Both the position numbers and the translations under genes were made by a program. Shown here piece by piece: positions 12,010-21,242 of a DNA stretch of 64,000 nt (position 1 is its first letter; each line of letters begins with the position of its first letter). This DNA is from Mycobacterium saskatchewanense. GTDB taxonomy: Bacteria; Actinomycetota; Actinomycetes; Mycobacteriales; Mycobacteriaceae. The stretch lies in the NCBI RefSeq assembly GCF_010729105.1, contig NZ_AP022573.1:2418001-2482000 (forward strand), in the 5' to 3' direction. A model generated the notes under the pieces. The model searched no databases and had not been told where the DNA came from. It saw nothing but the letters and a program-made list of their open reading frames with translations.

Positions 12010-12855
12010 CTAGTCGTTCTGCAGATAACTCAGCAGACGCAGGATCTCGATGTACAGCCACACCAGCGTCACGGTCAGGCCCAGGGCGATGCCCCACGCC
12101 GCCTTCTCCGGCGCGCCGGCGCGGATCATCTGGTCGGCCGCGTCGAAGTCGATGAGGAAGCTGAACGCCGCCAGCCCGATGCAGACCAGCGAGAAGATGA
12201 TGCCCAGGGGTCCGGGACTGCGCAGCCCGAGGCCCTCGCCGCCACCGACGTTGAACATCGCCAGCACGAAGTTGCCGAGCATCAGGGCCAGCACGCCGAA
12301 CAGCGCCGCGACCAGCATGCGGGTGAACTTGGGCGTCACCCGGATGGCGCCGGTCTTGTAGACCACCAGCATCCCGACGAAGACGCCGATCGTGCCCATG
12401 ATGGCCTCGCCGATCAGCACGCCGGCGTTGGCGGACGACACGGTGAAGTGGGCCAGCACGAACGAGACGGCGCCGAGGAAGAGACCCTCGAGCACCGCGT
12501 AGCTCAGCACGATCGCCGGGCTGTCCTGCTTGCGGCCGAAGGTCGCGACCAGCACCAGCCCCAGGCCGCCGAGCGCGCCAATCAGGGTCAGCGGCATGGC
12601 CAGCGCCAGGTTGGACGCCACCAGGAAGTAGGAGACAACCGCCGTCGCCGACAGGACGGCCAGCGTCAGCCCCGTCTTGGTGACGACATCGTCGATGGTC
12701 AGCGGACGCGACGCCCTGGTCTCCTGGTAGGGGGCGTAGGGGTTGTAGGGGTTGCTCTGATAGCCCTGCACCGGGGCCGCGCCAGTGCCGAATTGCGCGT
12801 ATCCGCCCCGCTGCTTGGGCAGCGAACGAAATACCGGGTTGCTTGTCTCCCGCAC
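12010..12855 (-). CDS. Bax inhibitor-1/YccA-like membrane protein (Rv1072-like)
   Basis: A 281-residue protein. A cytoplasmic N-terminus of about 60 residues is rich in Tyr, Pro and Asn (GYQSNPYNPYAPYQ). It is followed by seven predicted transmembrane helices and an acidic loop SFLIDFDAADQMI, a hallmark of the BI-1/YccA/TMBIM group linked to calcium leak or membrane-protein quality control in other bacteria. GTG at 12855 follows GAGGAA at a good distance. It stands alone: upstream lies the divergent echA9 promoter region (12856-13082), downstream its own terminator. Confidence 0.88.
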   Translation of the reverse strand: MRETSNPVFRSLPKQRGGYAQFGTGAAPVQGYQSNPYNPYAPYQETRASRPLTIDDVVTKTGLTLAVLSATAVVSYFLVASNLALAMPLTLIGALGGLGLVLVATFGRKQDSPAIVLSYAVLEGLFLGAVSFVLAHFTVSSANAGVLIGEAIMGTIGVFVGMLVVYKTGAIRVTPKFTRMLVAALFGVLALMLGNFVLAMFNVGGGEGLGLRSPGPLGIIFSLVCIGLAAFSFLIDFDAADQMIRAGAPEKAAWGIALGLTVTLVWLYIEILRLLSYLQND

Positions 12856-13082
12856 CGTCGGTTCCTCTCTCGATGGACTGTGGTTCGAGCTGTGCGAACA
12901 CCTACCCAACGATCGGCGCTCCGGCCGGGTTCCCCAACGAACCTGCTGTTCGTGGGTGCTGCCCGCCTACGACTGACACCGCCGCTCTCGTCGGGACCAA
13001 CATAACCCTTACCCGCGGGCACCGCCTCCCCCTTGACGATCTAGATTGCTGGTCGAGACCCGGCGGCGATGGGAGGGCACGC

Positions 13083-14120
13083 GTGACCGAGGGGTCCGAC
13101 GAGGTTTTGACCCGAGTCGATGGCAACGTCGGCTTGATCACGCTCAACCGACCCAAGGCGATCAACTCGCTCAACCAGGCGATGGTGGATGCGCTGAGCG
13201 ACGTGCTGACGCGGTGGGCGGACGACGACGACATCCAGACCGTGGTGCTGACCGGCGCCGGGGACCGCGGACTGTGCGCGGGCGGCGACGTGGTCGCGAT
13301 CTACCACAGCGCCCGCAAGGACGGGGTCGAGGCGAGGCGGTTCTGGCGCGACGAGTACCTGCTCGACGGCCAGATCGGCCGGTTCGCCAAACCGTATGTC
13401 GCGGTGATGGACGGCATCGTGATGGGCGGTGGCGTGGGCGTCAGCGCCCACGCCAGCGTTCGGGTGGTGACCGATACCTCCAAGGTGGGGATGCCCGAGG
13501 TGGGCATCGGCTTCATTCCCGATGTCGGCGGGGGTTTCCTGCTGTCGCGCGCGCCCGGCGCGCTGGGCCTGCACGCGGCCCTGACCGGCGCGCCGTTCTC
13601 CGGGGCCGACGCCATCGCGATGGGTTTTGCCGACCACTATGTTCCGCACGAGCGGCTCGAGGCGTTCACGCGGTCGATCGTCGACGACGGCGTCGAGGCC
13701 GCGGTTGCCGGTCATGCCGTCGAGCCACCGCCGAGCGAGCTTGTCGCGCAACGGGACTGGATCGACGAGTGCTACGCCGGTGAAACCGTCGCCGACATCG
13801 TCGCCGGCTTGCGGGAGCGCGACGCAGGCCCGGCCCACGACGCGGCGAACCTGATCGGCACCCGCTCCCCAATCGCGGTGTCGGTGGCGCTGGAGGTGGT
13901 GCGACGCGCCGCCAAGCTGGACACTCTGGAAGACGTACTCGTGCAGGACTATCGGGTTTCGTCGGCGTCGGTGCACTCCCACGATCTCGTTGAGGGCATC
14001 CGCGCGCAGCTCATCGACAAAGATCGCCAGCCGAAGTGGTCGCCGGCGACTCTCAACCAAATCACCCCGGCCGACGTCGAGGCGTATTTCGCTCCGGTCG
14101 ACGACGACCTGAGCTTCTAG
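13083..14120 (+). CDS. echA9: Enoyl-CoA hydratase/isomerase family protein EchA9 (HIBYL-CoA hydrolase-like)
   Basis: A 345-residue crotonase-fold protein. The oxyanion-hole segments are GLCAGGDVVAI (about 63-73) and GIVMGGGVGVS (about 105-115), and EVGIGFIPDVGGGFLLSR follows. The length, C-terminal helical extension and GFIPDVGG motif fit the 3-hydroxyisobutyryl-CoA hydrolase subgroup rather than a plain hydratase, so a valine-degradation role is possible. GTG at 13083 follows GGAGGG. It is 12 bp from echA8 in the same direction. Length equals Rv1071c. Confidence 0.9.
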   Translation: MTEGSDEVLTRVDGNVGLITLNRPKAINSLNQAMVDALSDVLTRWADDDDIQTVVLTGAGDRGLCAGGDVVAIYHSARKDGVEARRFWRDEYLLDGQIGRFAKPYVAVMDGIVMGGGVGVSAHASVRVVTDTSKVGMPEVGIGFIPDVGGGFLLSRAPGALGLHAALTGAPFSGADAIAMGFADHYVPHERLEAFTRSIVDDGVEAAVAGHAVEPPPSELVAQRDWIDECYAGETVADIVAGLRERDAGPAHDAANLIGTRSPIAVSVALEVVRRAAKLDTLEDVLVQDYRVSSASVHSHDLVEGIRAQLIDKDRQPKWSPATLNQITPADVEAYFAPVDDDLSF

Positions 14121-14132
14121 AAAGGCGGTTCG

Positions 14133-14924
14133 GTGACCGACAGCACCCCCAGGAATTACGAGACCATCCTCGTCGAGCGCGACGAGCGCGTCGGGATCAT
14201 CACCCTGAACCGGCCGCAGGCGCTCAACGCGCTCAACACCCAGGTGATGAACGAAGTAACTACAGCCGCAACCGATTTCGACGATGACCCCGGCATCGGG
14301 GCGATCGTGATCACCGGCTCGGCCAAGGCGTTCGCCGCCGGGGCGGACATCAAGGAGATGGCGGGCCTGACCTTCGCCGACGCGTTCGGCGCCGACTTCT
14401 TCGCCCCCTGGGCCAAGTTGGCCGCGGTGCGGACCCCGACGATCGCCGCGGTGGCCGGACACGCTTTGGGTGGCGGCTGCGAACTGGCGATGATGTGTGA
14501 CCTGCTGATCGCGGCCGACACGGCAAAGTTCGGCCAACCCGAGATCAAACTCGGCGTGCTGCCGGGCATGGGCGGCTCGCAGCGCCTGACCCGGGCCATC
14601 GGCAAGGCCAAGGCCATGGACCTCATCCTGACGGGGCGCACCATCGGCGCCGCGGAAGCCGAACGGAGCGGGCTGGTTTCGCGGGTGGTCCCAGCCGACG
14701 ACCTCCTGACCGAGGCCAAGGCGGCCGCCACGACCATCTCGCAGATGTCCCGCTCGGCGGCCAGGATGGCCAAAGAGGCGGTCAACCGGGCCTTCGAATC
14801 CACGTTGGCCGAAGGGCTTCTCTACGAGCGGCGCCTCTTCCATTCGACCTTCGCGACCGACGACCAGTCCGAGGGCATGGCGGCCTTCATCGAGAAGCGA
14901 CCCGCGAACTTCACCCACCGGTAG
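14133..14924 (+). CDS. echA8: Enoyl-CoA hydratase EchA8
   Basis: A 263-residue crotonase that hydrates 2-enoyl-CoA in beta-oxidation. [12 protein letters not shown] (about 67-78) and [15 protein letters not shown] (about 110-124) form the oxyanion hole and supply one catalytic glutamate. [14 protein letters not shown] supplies the second region. GTG at 14133 sits 12 bp after echA9 with an AAAGG leader. The next gene begins 10 bp downstream, so echA9-echA8-hydrolase look like one transcript. The standard short length supports a true hydratase, unlike echA9. Confidence 0.92.
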   Translation: MTDSTPRNYETILVERDERVGIITLNRPQALNALNTQVMNEVTTAATDFDDDPGIGAIVITGSAKAFAAGADIKEMAGLTFADAFGADFFAPWAKLAAVRTPTIAAVAGHALGGGCELAMMCDLLIAADTAKFGQPEIKLGVLPGMGGSQRLTRAIGKAKAMDLILTGRTIGAAEAERSGLVSRVVPADDLLTEAKAAATTISQMSRSAARMAKEAVNRAFESTLAEGLLYERRLFHSTFATDDQSEGMAAFIEKRPANFTHR

Positions 14925-14934
14925 GACCCGCGCG

Positions 14935-16680
14935 ATGAGCGAAGCGCCCGCCACGAAAACCGCCACCGCCGACGAACGGGCCGGCACCGAGCGCGCCGAC
15001 ACGAAAACTGAAGGCGCGCAAGCGGAGGCGGCCGGGCCGCGGCGAGAGGGCAACCCCTGGTGGGTTCGCCACTACACGTTCACCGGCACGGCCGTCGGCC
15101 TGGTCTTCGTCTGGTGCTCGATGACGCCGTCGCTGCTGCCCCGCGGCGGTCTGTTCCAGGGGCTGGTGAGCGGCCTCTCGGGCGCCAGCGGGTACGGGCT
15201 GGGCGTCTTCGCCGTGTGGCTCTATCGGTACCTCTGGGCCCGGGAGTCCAGCCCGCCCGCGCCGCGCTGGGCGTGGATGATGCTGATCCCGTCCGGCGCG
15301 GTCGGCATGGTCGTGATGGCGATCGGCTTCCACGACTGGCAGGACGACGTGCGGGACCTGATGGGCGTCGGTCATCTGAAGTGGTACGACTACCCGATCG
15401 CCGCCGGCACGTCGCTGGTGGTGCTGTTCACTCTGGTCGAGATCGGGCAGTTCGTCCGCTGGCTGGTCATCTTCCTGGTCGGGCAGGTCGACCGGTTTGC
15501 GCCGTTTCGGCTCTCCGCGGCCATCGTGGTGGTGCTGCTGGTGACGCTGACGATCACGCTGCTGAACGGCGTCGTCCTCAAGGCGGCGATGCGCACCATG
15601 AACGACACGTTCGCCTCGGCGAACAACGAGATGAGTCCCGACACCGCAGCCCCGAAGACGCCGTTGCGATCGGGTGGGCCCCAGTCGCTGGTGTCCTGGG
15701 ACTCGCTGGGCCGCGAGGGCCGCATCTTCGTCGAGAGCGGTCCGACCACCGACGAGCTGACCAAGTTCAACGGCGCGCCGGCCACCGAGCCGATCCGCGC
15801 CTACGCCGGCCTGAACTCGGCGGACGGCATCACGGCGACCGCAGAGGTGGCGGCCGAGGAGCTGGAGCGCGAAGGTGGCCTGCAGCGCGCCGTCGTCGCG
15901 GTCGGGACGACCACCGGCACCGGCTGGATCAACGAGGCCGAGGCCGACGCTCTGGAGTACATGTACAACGGCAACACCGCGATCGTCAGCATGCAGTACT
16001 CGTTCCTGCCGAGTTGGTTGTCGTTCCTGGTGGACAAGGAGAACGCCCGACACGCCGGCCAGGCGCTGTTCGAGGCCGTCGACAGGCTCATCCGGCGGCT
16101 GCCCGAGGGGCAGCGCCCCAAGCTCGTGGTGTTCGGCGAGAGCCTGGGCTCGTTCGGCGGCGAGGCGCCGTTCATGAGCCTCAACAACGTGCTGGCCCGC
16201 ACCGACGGCGCCCTGTTCAGCGGACCGACCTTCAACAACACCATCTGGACCGACCTCACCTCCACCCGCGATGCCGGTTCGCCGCAGTGGCTGCCGATCT
16301 ACAACGGCGGCCAGAACGTCCGGTTTGTCGCGCGCGCAAGCGATTTGAATCGCCCCTCACCCGAGTGGGACCACCCGCGGGTGGTCTATCTGCAGCACGC
16401 CTCGGACCCGATCGCCTGGTGGACGCCCGACCTGCTTTTCGCCCGCCCGGACTGGCTGCGGGAGAAGCGGGGATACGACGTGCTACCCCAGACGGAGTGG
16501 ATTCCGGTGGTGACCTTCCTGCAGGTCACCGCCGACATGGCGGTCGCCCAGAAGGTTCCGCCCGGGCACGGTCACGACTACGTGGCAGACGTCGCCGACG
16601 CCTGGGCGGCGGTCTTGTCCCCGCCGGGCTGGACGCCGGACAAGACCGAACGGCTGCGCCCGCTGCTGCACGCCAGCTAG
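14935..16680 (+). CDS. Alpha/beta-hydrolase-fold membrane protein (Rv1069c-like)
   Basis: A 581-residue protein with an Ala/Glu-rich start. About four or five membrane helices lie between residues 45 and 220 (YTFTGTAVGLVFVW, IVVVLLVTLTITLLNG). A cytoplasmic or outer domain follows, with the nucleophile elbow GESLGSFGGEAP near residue 402. Length and build match the large mycobacterial hydrolase family of Rv1069c, with an N-terminal membrane domain plus alpha/beta hydrolase. The natural substrate is unknown. It ends with zero spacing before the convergent rhodanese gene. Confidence 0.85.
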   Translation: MSEAPATKTATADERAGTERADTKTEGAQAEAAGPRREGNPWWVRHYTFTGTAVGLVFVWCSMTPSLLPRGGLFQGLVSGLSGASGYGLGVFAVWLYRYLWARESSPPAPRWAWMMLIPSGAVGMVVMAIGFHDWQDDVRDLMGVGHLKWYDYPIAAGTSLVVLFTLVEIGQFVRWLVIFLVGQVDRFAPFRLSAAIVVVLLVTLTITLLNGVVLKAAMRTMNDTFASANNEMSPDTAAPKTPLRSGGPQSLVSWDSLGREGRIFVESGPTTDELTKFNGAPATEPIRAYAGLNSADGITATAEVAAEELEREGGLQRAVVAVGTTTGTGWINEAEADALEYMYNGNTAIVSMQYSFLPSWLSFLVDKENARHAGQALFEAVDRLIRRLPEGQRPKLVVFGESLGSFGGEAPFMSLNNVLARTDGALFSGPTFNNTIWTDLTSTRDAGSPQWLPIYNGGQNVRFVARASDLNRPSPEWDHPRVVYLQHASDPIAWWTPDLLFARPDWLREKRGYDVLPQTEWIPVVTFLQVTADMAVAQKVPPGHGHDYVADVADAWAAVLSPPGWTPDKTERLRPLLHAS

Positions 16681-17124
16681 TCAGAGCCAGCGGTGACCGG
16701 GGTTGCCGGCGTCGGCCAGCCCCGTCCGGCGGGGGTCGGCCGGCCCGAGCAGCTGGTCCACCACACCGGTGGCGGCCAGCTCCCGGTAGCCGCCGATGAC
16801 GTCGGTGGCATTGTGCAGGCCGATGTCGAGCAGCGCGGCGGCCGCCAGGCTGGAGGTGTAGCCCTCCGAGCAGACGATCACCCATTCGACGTCGTCGCCG
16901 CTGGCCTCGGGCAGCCTGGCCTCGCTGGTGGGGTCGCAGCGCCACTCCAGCACGTTGCGCTCGATGACCAAGGCCCCGGGCAGCTCGCCCTCGCGGAAGC
17001 GCTGCGCCTGAGGCCGGATGTCGACCAGCAGCGCGCCGCGCCGCACGGCGTCGGGCACTTCGGCCGCGGGCAGGCGACGAAACCGGCGCCGGGCGGATCT
17101 CAAAACAACATCGATGCGGCTCAT
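16681..17124 (-). CDS. Rhodanese-like sulfurtransferase (Rv1066-like)
   Basis: A 147-residue single-domain rhodanese with LLVDIRPQAQRFREG (substrate-side Asp-Ile-Arg) and an active-site loop CSEGYTSSLAA whose Cys would carry persulfide. The ATG at 17124 overlaps the cysteine dioxygenase stop by one base (TGATG), so the two are translationally coupled. Pairing with cysteine dioxygenase suggests a shared role in cysteine sulfur oxidation or persulfide handling. The domain is slightly longer than Rv1066 at its C-terminus. Natural acceptor unknown. Confidence 0.87.
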   Translation of the reverse strand: MSRIDVVLRSARRRFRRLPAAEVPDAVRRGALLVDIRPQAQRFREGELPGALVIERNVLEWRCDPTSEARLPEASGDDVEWVIVCSEGYTSSLAAAALLDIGLHNATDVIGGYRELAATGVVDQLLGPADPRRTGLADAGNPGHRWL

Positions 17125-17705
17125 CAAGCTCCCTCCGGGTGGTCGGTCAGTTCGGTGCGCTTGCGGCGCAACCGGTTTCGATCGATGACCTCGTAGTAGG
17201 ACATCGCGGTCAGCGGTGGCGAGTACGCATGCACGCTCAGCGTGGGTGATGCCTCGAGGGCGGGCGCCGGGACCGGCCTCGGCGCCCACACCACGTCGTG
17301 CACCCAGCCGAGCGGGAAGCCGGCCTGATCGCCGGGATCGAGCCGCCGGCGCCGCAAGCTTTGCCCGTCCCAGCGGAATTCGTTGAGCGACCCGGACAGC
17401 ACGGTCAGCGCGCCGAGGGACCCGCCGTGGTCGTGCAGTTCGGTGGCGTGGCCGGGCACCCAGCTGATCAGCCAAACGTCCAGCTCGTCGTCGCCGTAGA
17501 TGCGGGTGAACCAGCGCCGTGAGTCCGGCAGGCCACCCGCGGGCAGCAGGTGGTCGCAGCGCCCGCTGAGCACGTCGTCGGCGGCCTGGTCGGTGGCGTT
17601 CAGCAGGTCGGGTACCCGCAGCCGCGTCGGCCCCGCCGACGGGGCCGACGGGCGCAGCGCGGGGAAGGTGTCGACAGGCAGGGGCCTGGTCAAGGACAAA
17701 GACAT
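17124..17705 (-). CDS. Cysteine dioxygenase (Rv1065-like)
   Basis: A 193-residue cupin. The first metal motif is HDHGGSLGALTVLSGSLNEF, with two His in the HxH arrangement near residue 92. The third His is in GWVHDVVW near 138. These three histidines would bind the ferrous iron that oxidises cysteine to cysteine sulfinate. The ATG at 17705 has no downstream competitor. It forms a two-gene operon with the rhodanese and is divergent from lpqV across 113 bp. Another 3-His thiol dioxygenase substrate such as mercaptopropionate is possible. Confidence 0.87.
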   Translation of the reverse strand: MSLSLTRPLPVDTFPALRPSAPSAGPTRLRVPDLLNATDQAADDVLSGRCDHLLPAGGLPDSRRWFTRIYGDDELDVWLISWVPGHATELHDHGGSLGALTVLSGSLNEFRWDGQSLRRRRLDPGDQAGFPLGWVHDVVWAPRPVPAPALEASPTLSVHAYSPPLTAMSYYEVIDRNRLRRKRTELTDHPEGA

Positions 17706-17818
17706 GGGGAGGGGCTCCAGGGAAAACGAACGGACGAGCGGCGGCGCGTTAGGGCCGACAACACTCGCAAAATCCGAAGCGCTCCATCACGGCCGCCAGT
17801 GTTGCATAGATTGACTAC

Positions 17819-18271
17819 GTGCGTTGGTGCGGTCATGGGTCCCCGCGGTGGGTCGGGGCGGTTTTCGTCGCCGGTGTGTTGGCGGTCGCGGGGTGCTCCC
17901 ACGAGGGCCGCGACGCCCAGCCCGGCCATCCGGCGTCGCCGTCACCGCGGCCCTCGAGCATCCCGACCGGGCCCGGCTCGGCGCCGCCGGGCGCCATTGG
18001 TCTTTCCCCCGCCGGTACCACGACCAGGGTCGATGTCCCCGCGGAGTCGACCGAGGAGGAGTACTACCAGGCCTGCCACGCCGCAAAGGTGTGGATGGAG
18101 GGCCAGCCCAAGACCGGTCAACCGCAGTTCGAGCCGTATCTGGCGATGGTGCAGGCGTCGCCGGCGGGCACCCCGGGCACGTGGAACGCCCGGTGGGCGG
18201 ATCTGACCCTGGCGCGGCAGGCCGCCGTGATCACCGCCGCGCGCGCCGCCGCCAACGACGAGTGCGGGTAG
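17819..18271 (+). CDS. lpqV: Lipoprotein LpqV
   Basis: A 150-residue lipoprotein. Residues 1-26 form a signal peptide ending with the lipobox LAVAGC, with Cys26 as the lipidated residue. A Pro/Ser-rich linker (PSPRPSSIPTGPGSAPPG) leads to a small domain with two cysteines (YYQACHAAKVW and the C-terminal NDECG) that may be disulfide-linked. The GTG at 17819 is divergent from cysteine dioxygenase. Position and type match Rv1064c. Function unknown. The patatin gene begins about 100 bp downstream. Confidence 0.9.
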   Translation: MRWCGHGSPRWVGAVFVAGVLAVAGCSHEGRDAQPGHPASPSPRPSSIPTGPGSAPPGAIGLSPAGTTTRVDVPAESTEEEYYQACHAAKVWMEGQPKTGQPQFEPYLAMVQASPAGTPGTWNARWADLTLARQAAVITAARAAANDECG

Positions 18272-18368
18272 CGCGGACCGGCGCCGGGCGCCCGCGCAGT
18301 TGAAATCACGGGTACCCGAAGTGCCGGCCCAGCCGGTACGGCCCCGCCACGCCGCGCAGAATGTGGGG

Positions 18369-19457
18369 ATGGCCGGCACACCTGAACCTGCGCGCCCACG
18401 CGGGGCGTCCCGGGTGGCGTTGGCGCTGGGCAGCGGTGGCGCCCGCGGGTACGCCCACATCGGGGTGATCGAGGCGCTGGCCGCCCGCGGGTACGAGGTC
18501 GTGGGCGTCGCTGGCTCGTCCATGGGCGCGGTGGTCGGCGGTCTGCAGGCCGCGGGGCGTCTCGACGAGTTCGCGGACTGGGCGAAATCGTTGACGCAGC
18601 GGACCATCCTGCGGCTGCTGGACCCTTCCATCACCGCGGCCGGGGTGATGCGCGCGGAGAAAATCCTCGATGCCGTGCGCGACATCGTCGGCCCGGTCGC
18701 CATCGAGGAGCTGCCCGTCCCCTACACCGCCGTCGCGACCGATCTGCTGACCGGCAAATCGGTGTGGTTCCAGCGCGGCCCGCTGGACCAGGCGATCCGG
18801 GCGTCAATCGCGATACCGGGCGTGATCGCCCCCCACGAGGTCGACGGCCGCCTGCTGGCCGACGGCGGCATCCTGGACCCGCTGCCGATGGCGCCGCTGG
18901 CCGCGGTCAGCGCCGACCTGACCATCGCGGTAAGCCTCAGCGGCAGCGAGGCTATCCCCAACCGCGCCCCCGAACCCGGCGCCACCGCCGAGTGGTTGAA
19001 CCGCATGGTGCGCAGCACCACCGCCCTGCTGGACACGGCGGCGGCGCGATCGCTGCTGGACCGTCCGACCGCGCGCGCGGTGTTGAGCAGGTTCGGCGGG
19101 TCGGAGAGCTGGGCCGGGGCCGCGGAAGACTTCGAGGACTCCGGGAACACCGAGGACCTCGACGCCCAGCACGCGTCCGACGACGCGGAGCCGGCCATCG
19201 CGCCCGGGGTGCCGAAGCTCGGCAGCTTCGAGGTGATGAACCGGACCATCGACATCGCGCAGGCGGCGCTGGCACGCCACACGCTGGCGACCTACCCGCC
19301 CGACCTGCTGATCGAGGTGCCCCGCTCGACGTGCCGGAGCCTGGAATTTCACCGGGCCGTCGAGGTGATCGGCGTGGGCCGGGCGCTGGCCGACCGGGCG
19401 CTGGACGCCCTTGAGGCCGGGGACGACGGCGGCACGCCGCCCGCGATCGAGGCCTGA
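18369..19457 (+). CDS. Patatin-like phospholipase / NTE family protein (Rv1063c-like)
   Basis: A 362-residue patatin-fold hydrolase. GSGGARGYAHIG (about 20-31) is the glycine-rich oxyanion hole, GSSMG (about 54-58) the nucleophile elbow, and DGGILDPLP (near 165) the catalytic Asp. These three define a Ser-Asp dyad lipase acting on membrane lipids. ATG at 18369 is preferred over upstream starts because it matches family length and the motif spacing. It is convergent with a second patatin-like gene only 3 bp away, an arrangement also seen at Rv1063c/Rv1062. Confidence 0.9.
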   Translation: MAGTPEPARPRGASRVALALGSGGARGYAHIGVIEALAARGYEVVGVAGSSMGAVVGGLQAAGRLDEFADWAKSLTQRTILRLLDPSITAAGVMRAEKILDAVRDIVGPVAIEELPVPYTAVATDLLTGKSVWFQRGPLDQAIRASIAIPGVIAPHEVDGRLLADGGILDPLPMAPLAAVSADLTIAVSLSGSEAIPNRAPEPGATAEWLNRMVRSTTALLDTAAARSLLDRPTARAVLSRFGGSESWAGAAEDFEDSGNTEDLDAQHASDDAEPAIAPGVPKLGSFEVMNRTIDIAQAALARHTLATYPPDLLIEVPRSTCRSLEFHRAVEVIGVGRALADRALDALEAGDDGGTPPAIEA

Positions 19458-19460
19458 CCG

Positions 19461-20330
19461 CTAGGCGCCCACGAAGCGGGCGACGGCCGCGGCCTCACGG
19501 CGCCCCTGCGCTCGGCCCGCCCGGGCCGAGTGGACGCGGCACCGCGGATCAAGCGGATTGGGGCCGAAGGCGGCCAGCGACTCTTGGTCGGCGAACACGC
19601 CGAGCGTGTCGCCGGGGAAGGCGGATATCTCCGCGGCGGGCCCGTCGCCGAACGGCGAGGGTGAGTCCGCGCCGGAGGGCACCAGCACCACCGCGGCGTC
19701 GCAGTCGCCGGCCACCCCGAGGTTGACCGGACTGGCCACCCCGCCGTCCATGTAGCGCCGGCCCCCGATGGTCACCGGCGGCCATGCCCCCGGGACCGCG
19801 CAACTGGCCGCCACCGCGTCGACGAGGTCCACCCCGGAGTCCCGATCGAAGACGACCAGCTCGCCGGTGCCGACGTCGATCGCGGTGACGCGCAGCACCC
19901 GGTCGGGCCAGTCGTGGGAGGGCAGGCGCTGGGCGATCACGGCGCGGCGGACGGGTTCGGCGACGGTCTCGGTCGCGACGGCCACGGCTCCGATCCGCCG
20001 CATCTGCTGGCGGGTGATGTCCCGCGGGTCGTCGTAGGGTTCGCGCAGGGCCGCCAGGAACATGCCGGTGATGGCGTCCACATCGACACCGGAGTCGATC
20101 TCGGCCGACGCCTCGGCCACCTGACGGTCATACAGCTCCGCGAGCGCAGTGCCGCTGCCGATCTGGGCGGCGACCGCCGAGCCCGCCGAGGTCCCCACCA
20201 GCACGTCCGACTCCAGCAGCAGCCGGGCCGCCTCCGGTGACTCGTCGCCGATACCACGCAAAAGTCCGGTCTCCCAAGCGATCCCGGCGATGCCCCCACC
20301 GCCCAGCACAAGGGCTCGTCTGGCTGTCAC
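19461..20330 (-). CDS. Patatin-like phospholipase (Rv1062-like)
   Basis: A 289-residue patatin-fold protein starting at GTG 20330. GGGGIAGIAWETG (about 10-22) forms the oxyanion hole, GTSAGSA near 47 the nucleophile elbow, and DGGVASPVN near 190 the catalytic Asp, so the dyad is intact. It is not closely similar to its convergent neighbour in sequence beyond these motifs. It sits 28 bp downstream of the amidotransferase gene on the same strand, and both may be read from the inserted IS110 element upstream. Substrate unknown. Confidence 0.88.
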   Translation of the reverse strand: MTARRALVLGGGGIAGIAWETGLLRGIGDESPEAARLLLESDVLVGTSAGSAVAAQIGSGTALAELYDRQVAEASAEIDSGVDVDAITGMFLAALREPYDDPRDITRQQMRRIGAVAVATETVAEPVRRAVIAQRLPSHDWPDRVLRVTAIDVGTGELVVFDRDSGVDLVDAVAASCAVPGAWPPVTIGGRRYMDGGVASPVNLGVAGDCDAAVVLVPSGADSPSPFGDGPAAEISAFPGDTLGVFADQESLAAFGPNPLDPRCRVHSARAGRAQGRREAAAVARFVGA

Positions 20331-20358
20331 GTCGATCCACTATGCCAGTGCCGCAAGG

Positions 20359-21228
20359 TCAGGCCATGACGTGCTGCGCCTGCTCGACGTCCGGGCTCAG
20401 CTCCGATCGGCGGATCAGCTGCGCGGGCGGGTCGGGCAGCGCCACACCCCGGCTGATCCGCAGGGCGGAGTCGACGTGCACCAACTCCCCCGGTTCCAGC
20501 AGCCGCCAGCGCTCGTCGTCGTCCATCGGTTCGCTGGCGAACACGACCGACGACCGGGTGCACAGGTGCCGGGAATACGCACGGATCCGGTCGGTGCGCA
20601 TGTGGAAGTCGCGCGTGGCGGGGGTGTCGTGGCGCCGGTCGAGTAGGTACAGCTCGTGGGTGTCCGGGTAGCGCAGCGCCCACATGTCGGTGGCCGTGCA
20701 CAGCAGCACGTTGACCGCGTAGATCGGCACGTTGGCGCCGAGCCAGCGCATGGCGTCGAGCAGGCCGCCGGGGACGTCGCCGGCGCGGGCGCGGATCGAC
20801 GCGGTGATGAGCGCGAACACCCGCTCGGAGTCGGTGTCGCCCAGCACGAGGCCCTCGGCGCCGAGTTCGCGCAGCCGATGGTCGACGACATCGAGCCCTT
20901 CGACGACGCCGTTGTGCGCGAAGATGCGGTCGTCCTGCAGGAACGGGTGGGTGTTGCGGACCTGATGCGACCCGGTCGTCGCGTACCGCACGTGGGCGAG
21001 GAACGTCGTGCCGCTCAGCTCGTGCGCTTCGGTGGCGAAGGCGGCGTCCTCCCAGGCCGCCATCGGCCGCTTGTACACCCGCGGCCGACCGTGTTCGTCG
21101 AAGACGCCGAGACCCGTGCCGTCCGGGTTCCTCCTGCTCTGGTCGGCCAGGCTGTCCGGGGCGTCGAGCAGCCAGAACGTTGCGGTGCACACATCGGTTC
21201 CGGCGTGCAGGCCGAAGAGTCGACACAT
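20359..21228 (-). CDS. Class II glutamine amidotransferase-like protein (Rv1061-like)
   Basis: A 289-residue Ntn-hydrolase-fold protein. Cys2 directly after the initiator Met (MCRLFGLHAG) would be the nucleophile after Met removal. RNPDGTGLGVF, LAHVRYATTG and HPFLQDDRIFAHNGVVEG are the standard class II amidotransferase substrate-binding blocks. No synthase domain follows, so this is a stand-alone hydrolase of the YafJ type. The ribosome binding site AGGAG lies six bases before the ATG at 21228 and almost touches the IS110 element, which ends about 14 bp upstream. Protein appears intact. Confidence 0.86.
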   Translation of the reverse strand: MCRLFGLHAGTDVCTATFWLLDAPDSLADQSRRNPDGTGLGVFDEHGRPRVYKRPMAAWEDAAFATEAHELSGTTFLAHVRYATTGSHQVRNTHPFLQDDRIFAHNGVVEGLDVVDHRLRELGAEGLVLGDTDSERVFALITASIRARAGDVPGGLLDAMRWLGANVPIYAVNVLLCTATDMWALRYPDTHELYLLDRRHDTPATRDFHMRTDRIRAYSRHLCTRSSVVFASEPMDDDERWRLLEPGELVHVDSALRISRGVALPDPPAQLIRRSELSPDVEQAQHVMA

Positions 21229-21242
21229 GAGTTTCTCCTATG

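Noticed and set aside
13020..13060. Promoter-like TTGACG and TAGATT before echA9
   Set aside because: The two hexamers are only two bases apart, so they cannot be a -35/-10 pair; one alone is not enough evidence.
13041..15053. 670-codon minus-strand frame spanning echA9 and echA8
   Set aside because: Crosses two well supported genes and their boundary; composition is typical of an antisense artefact.
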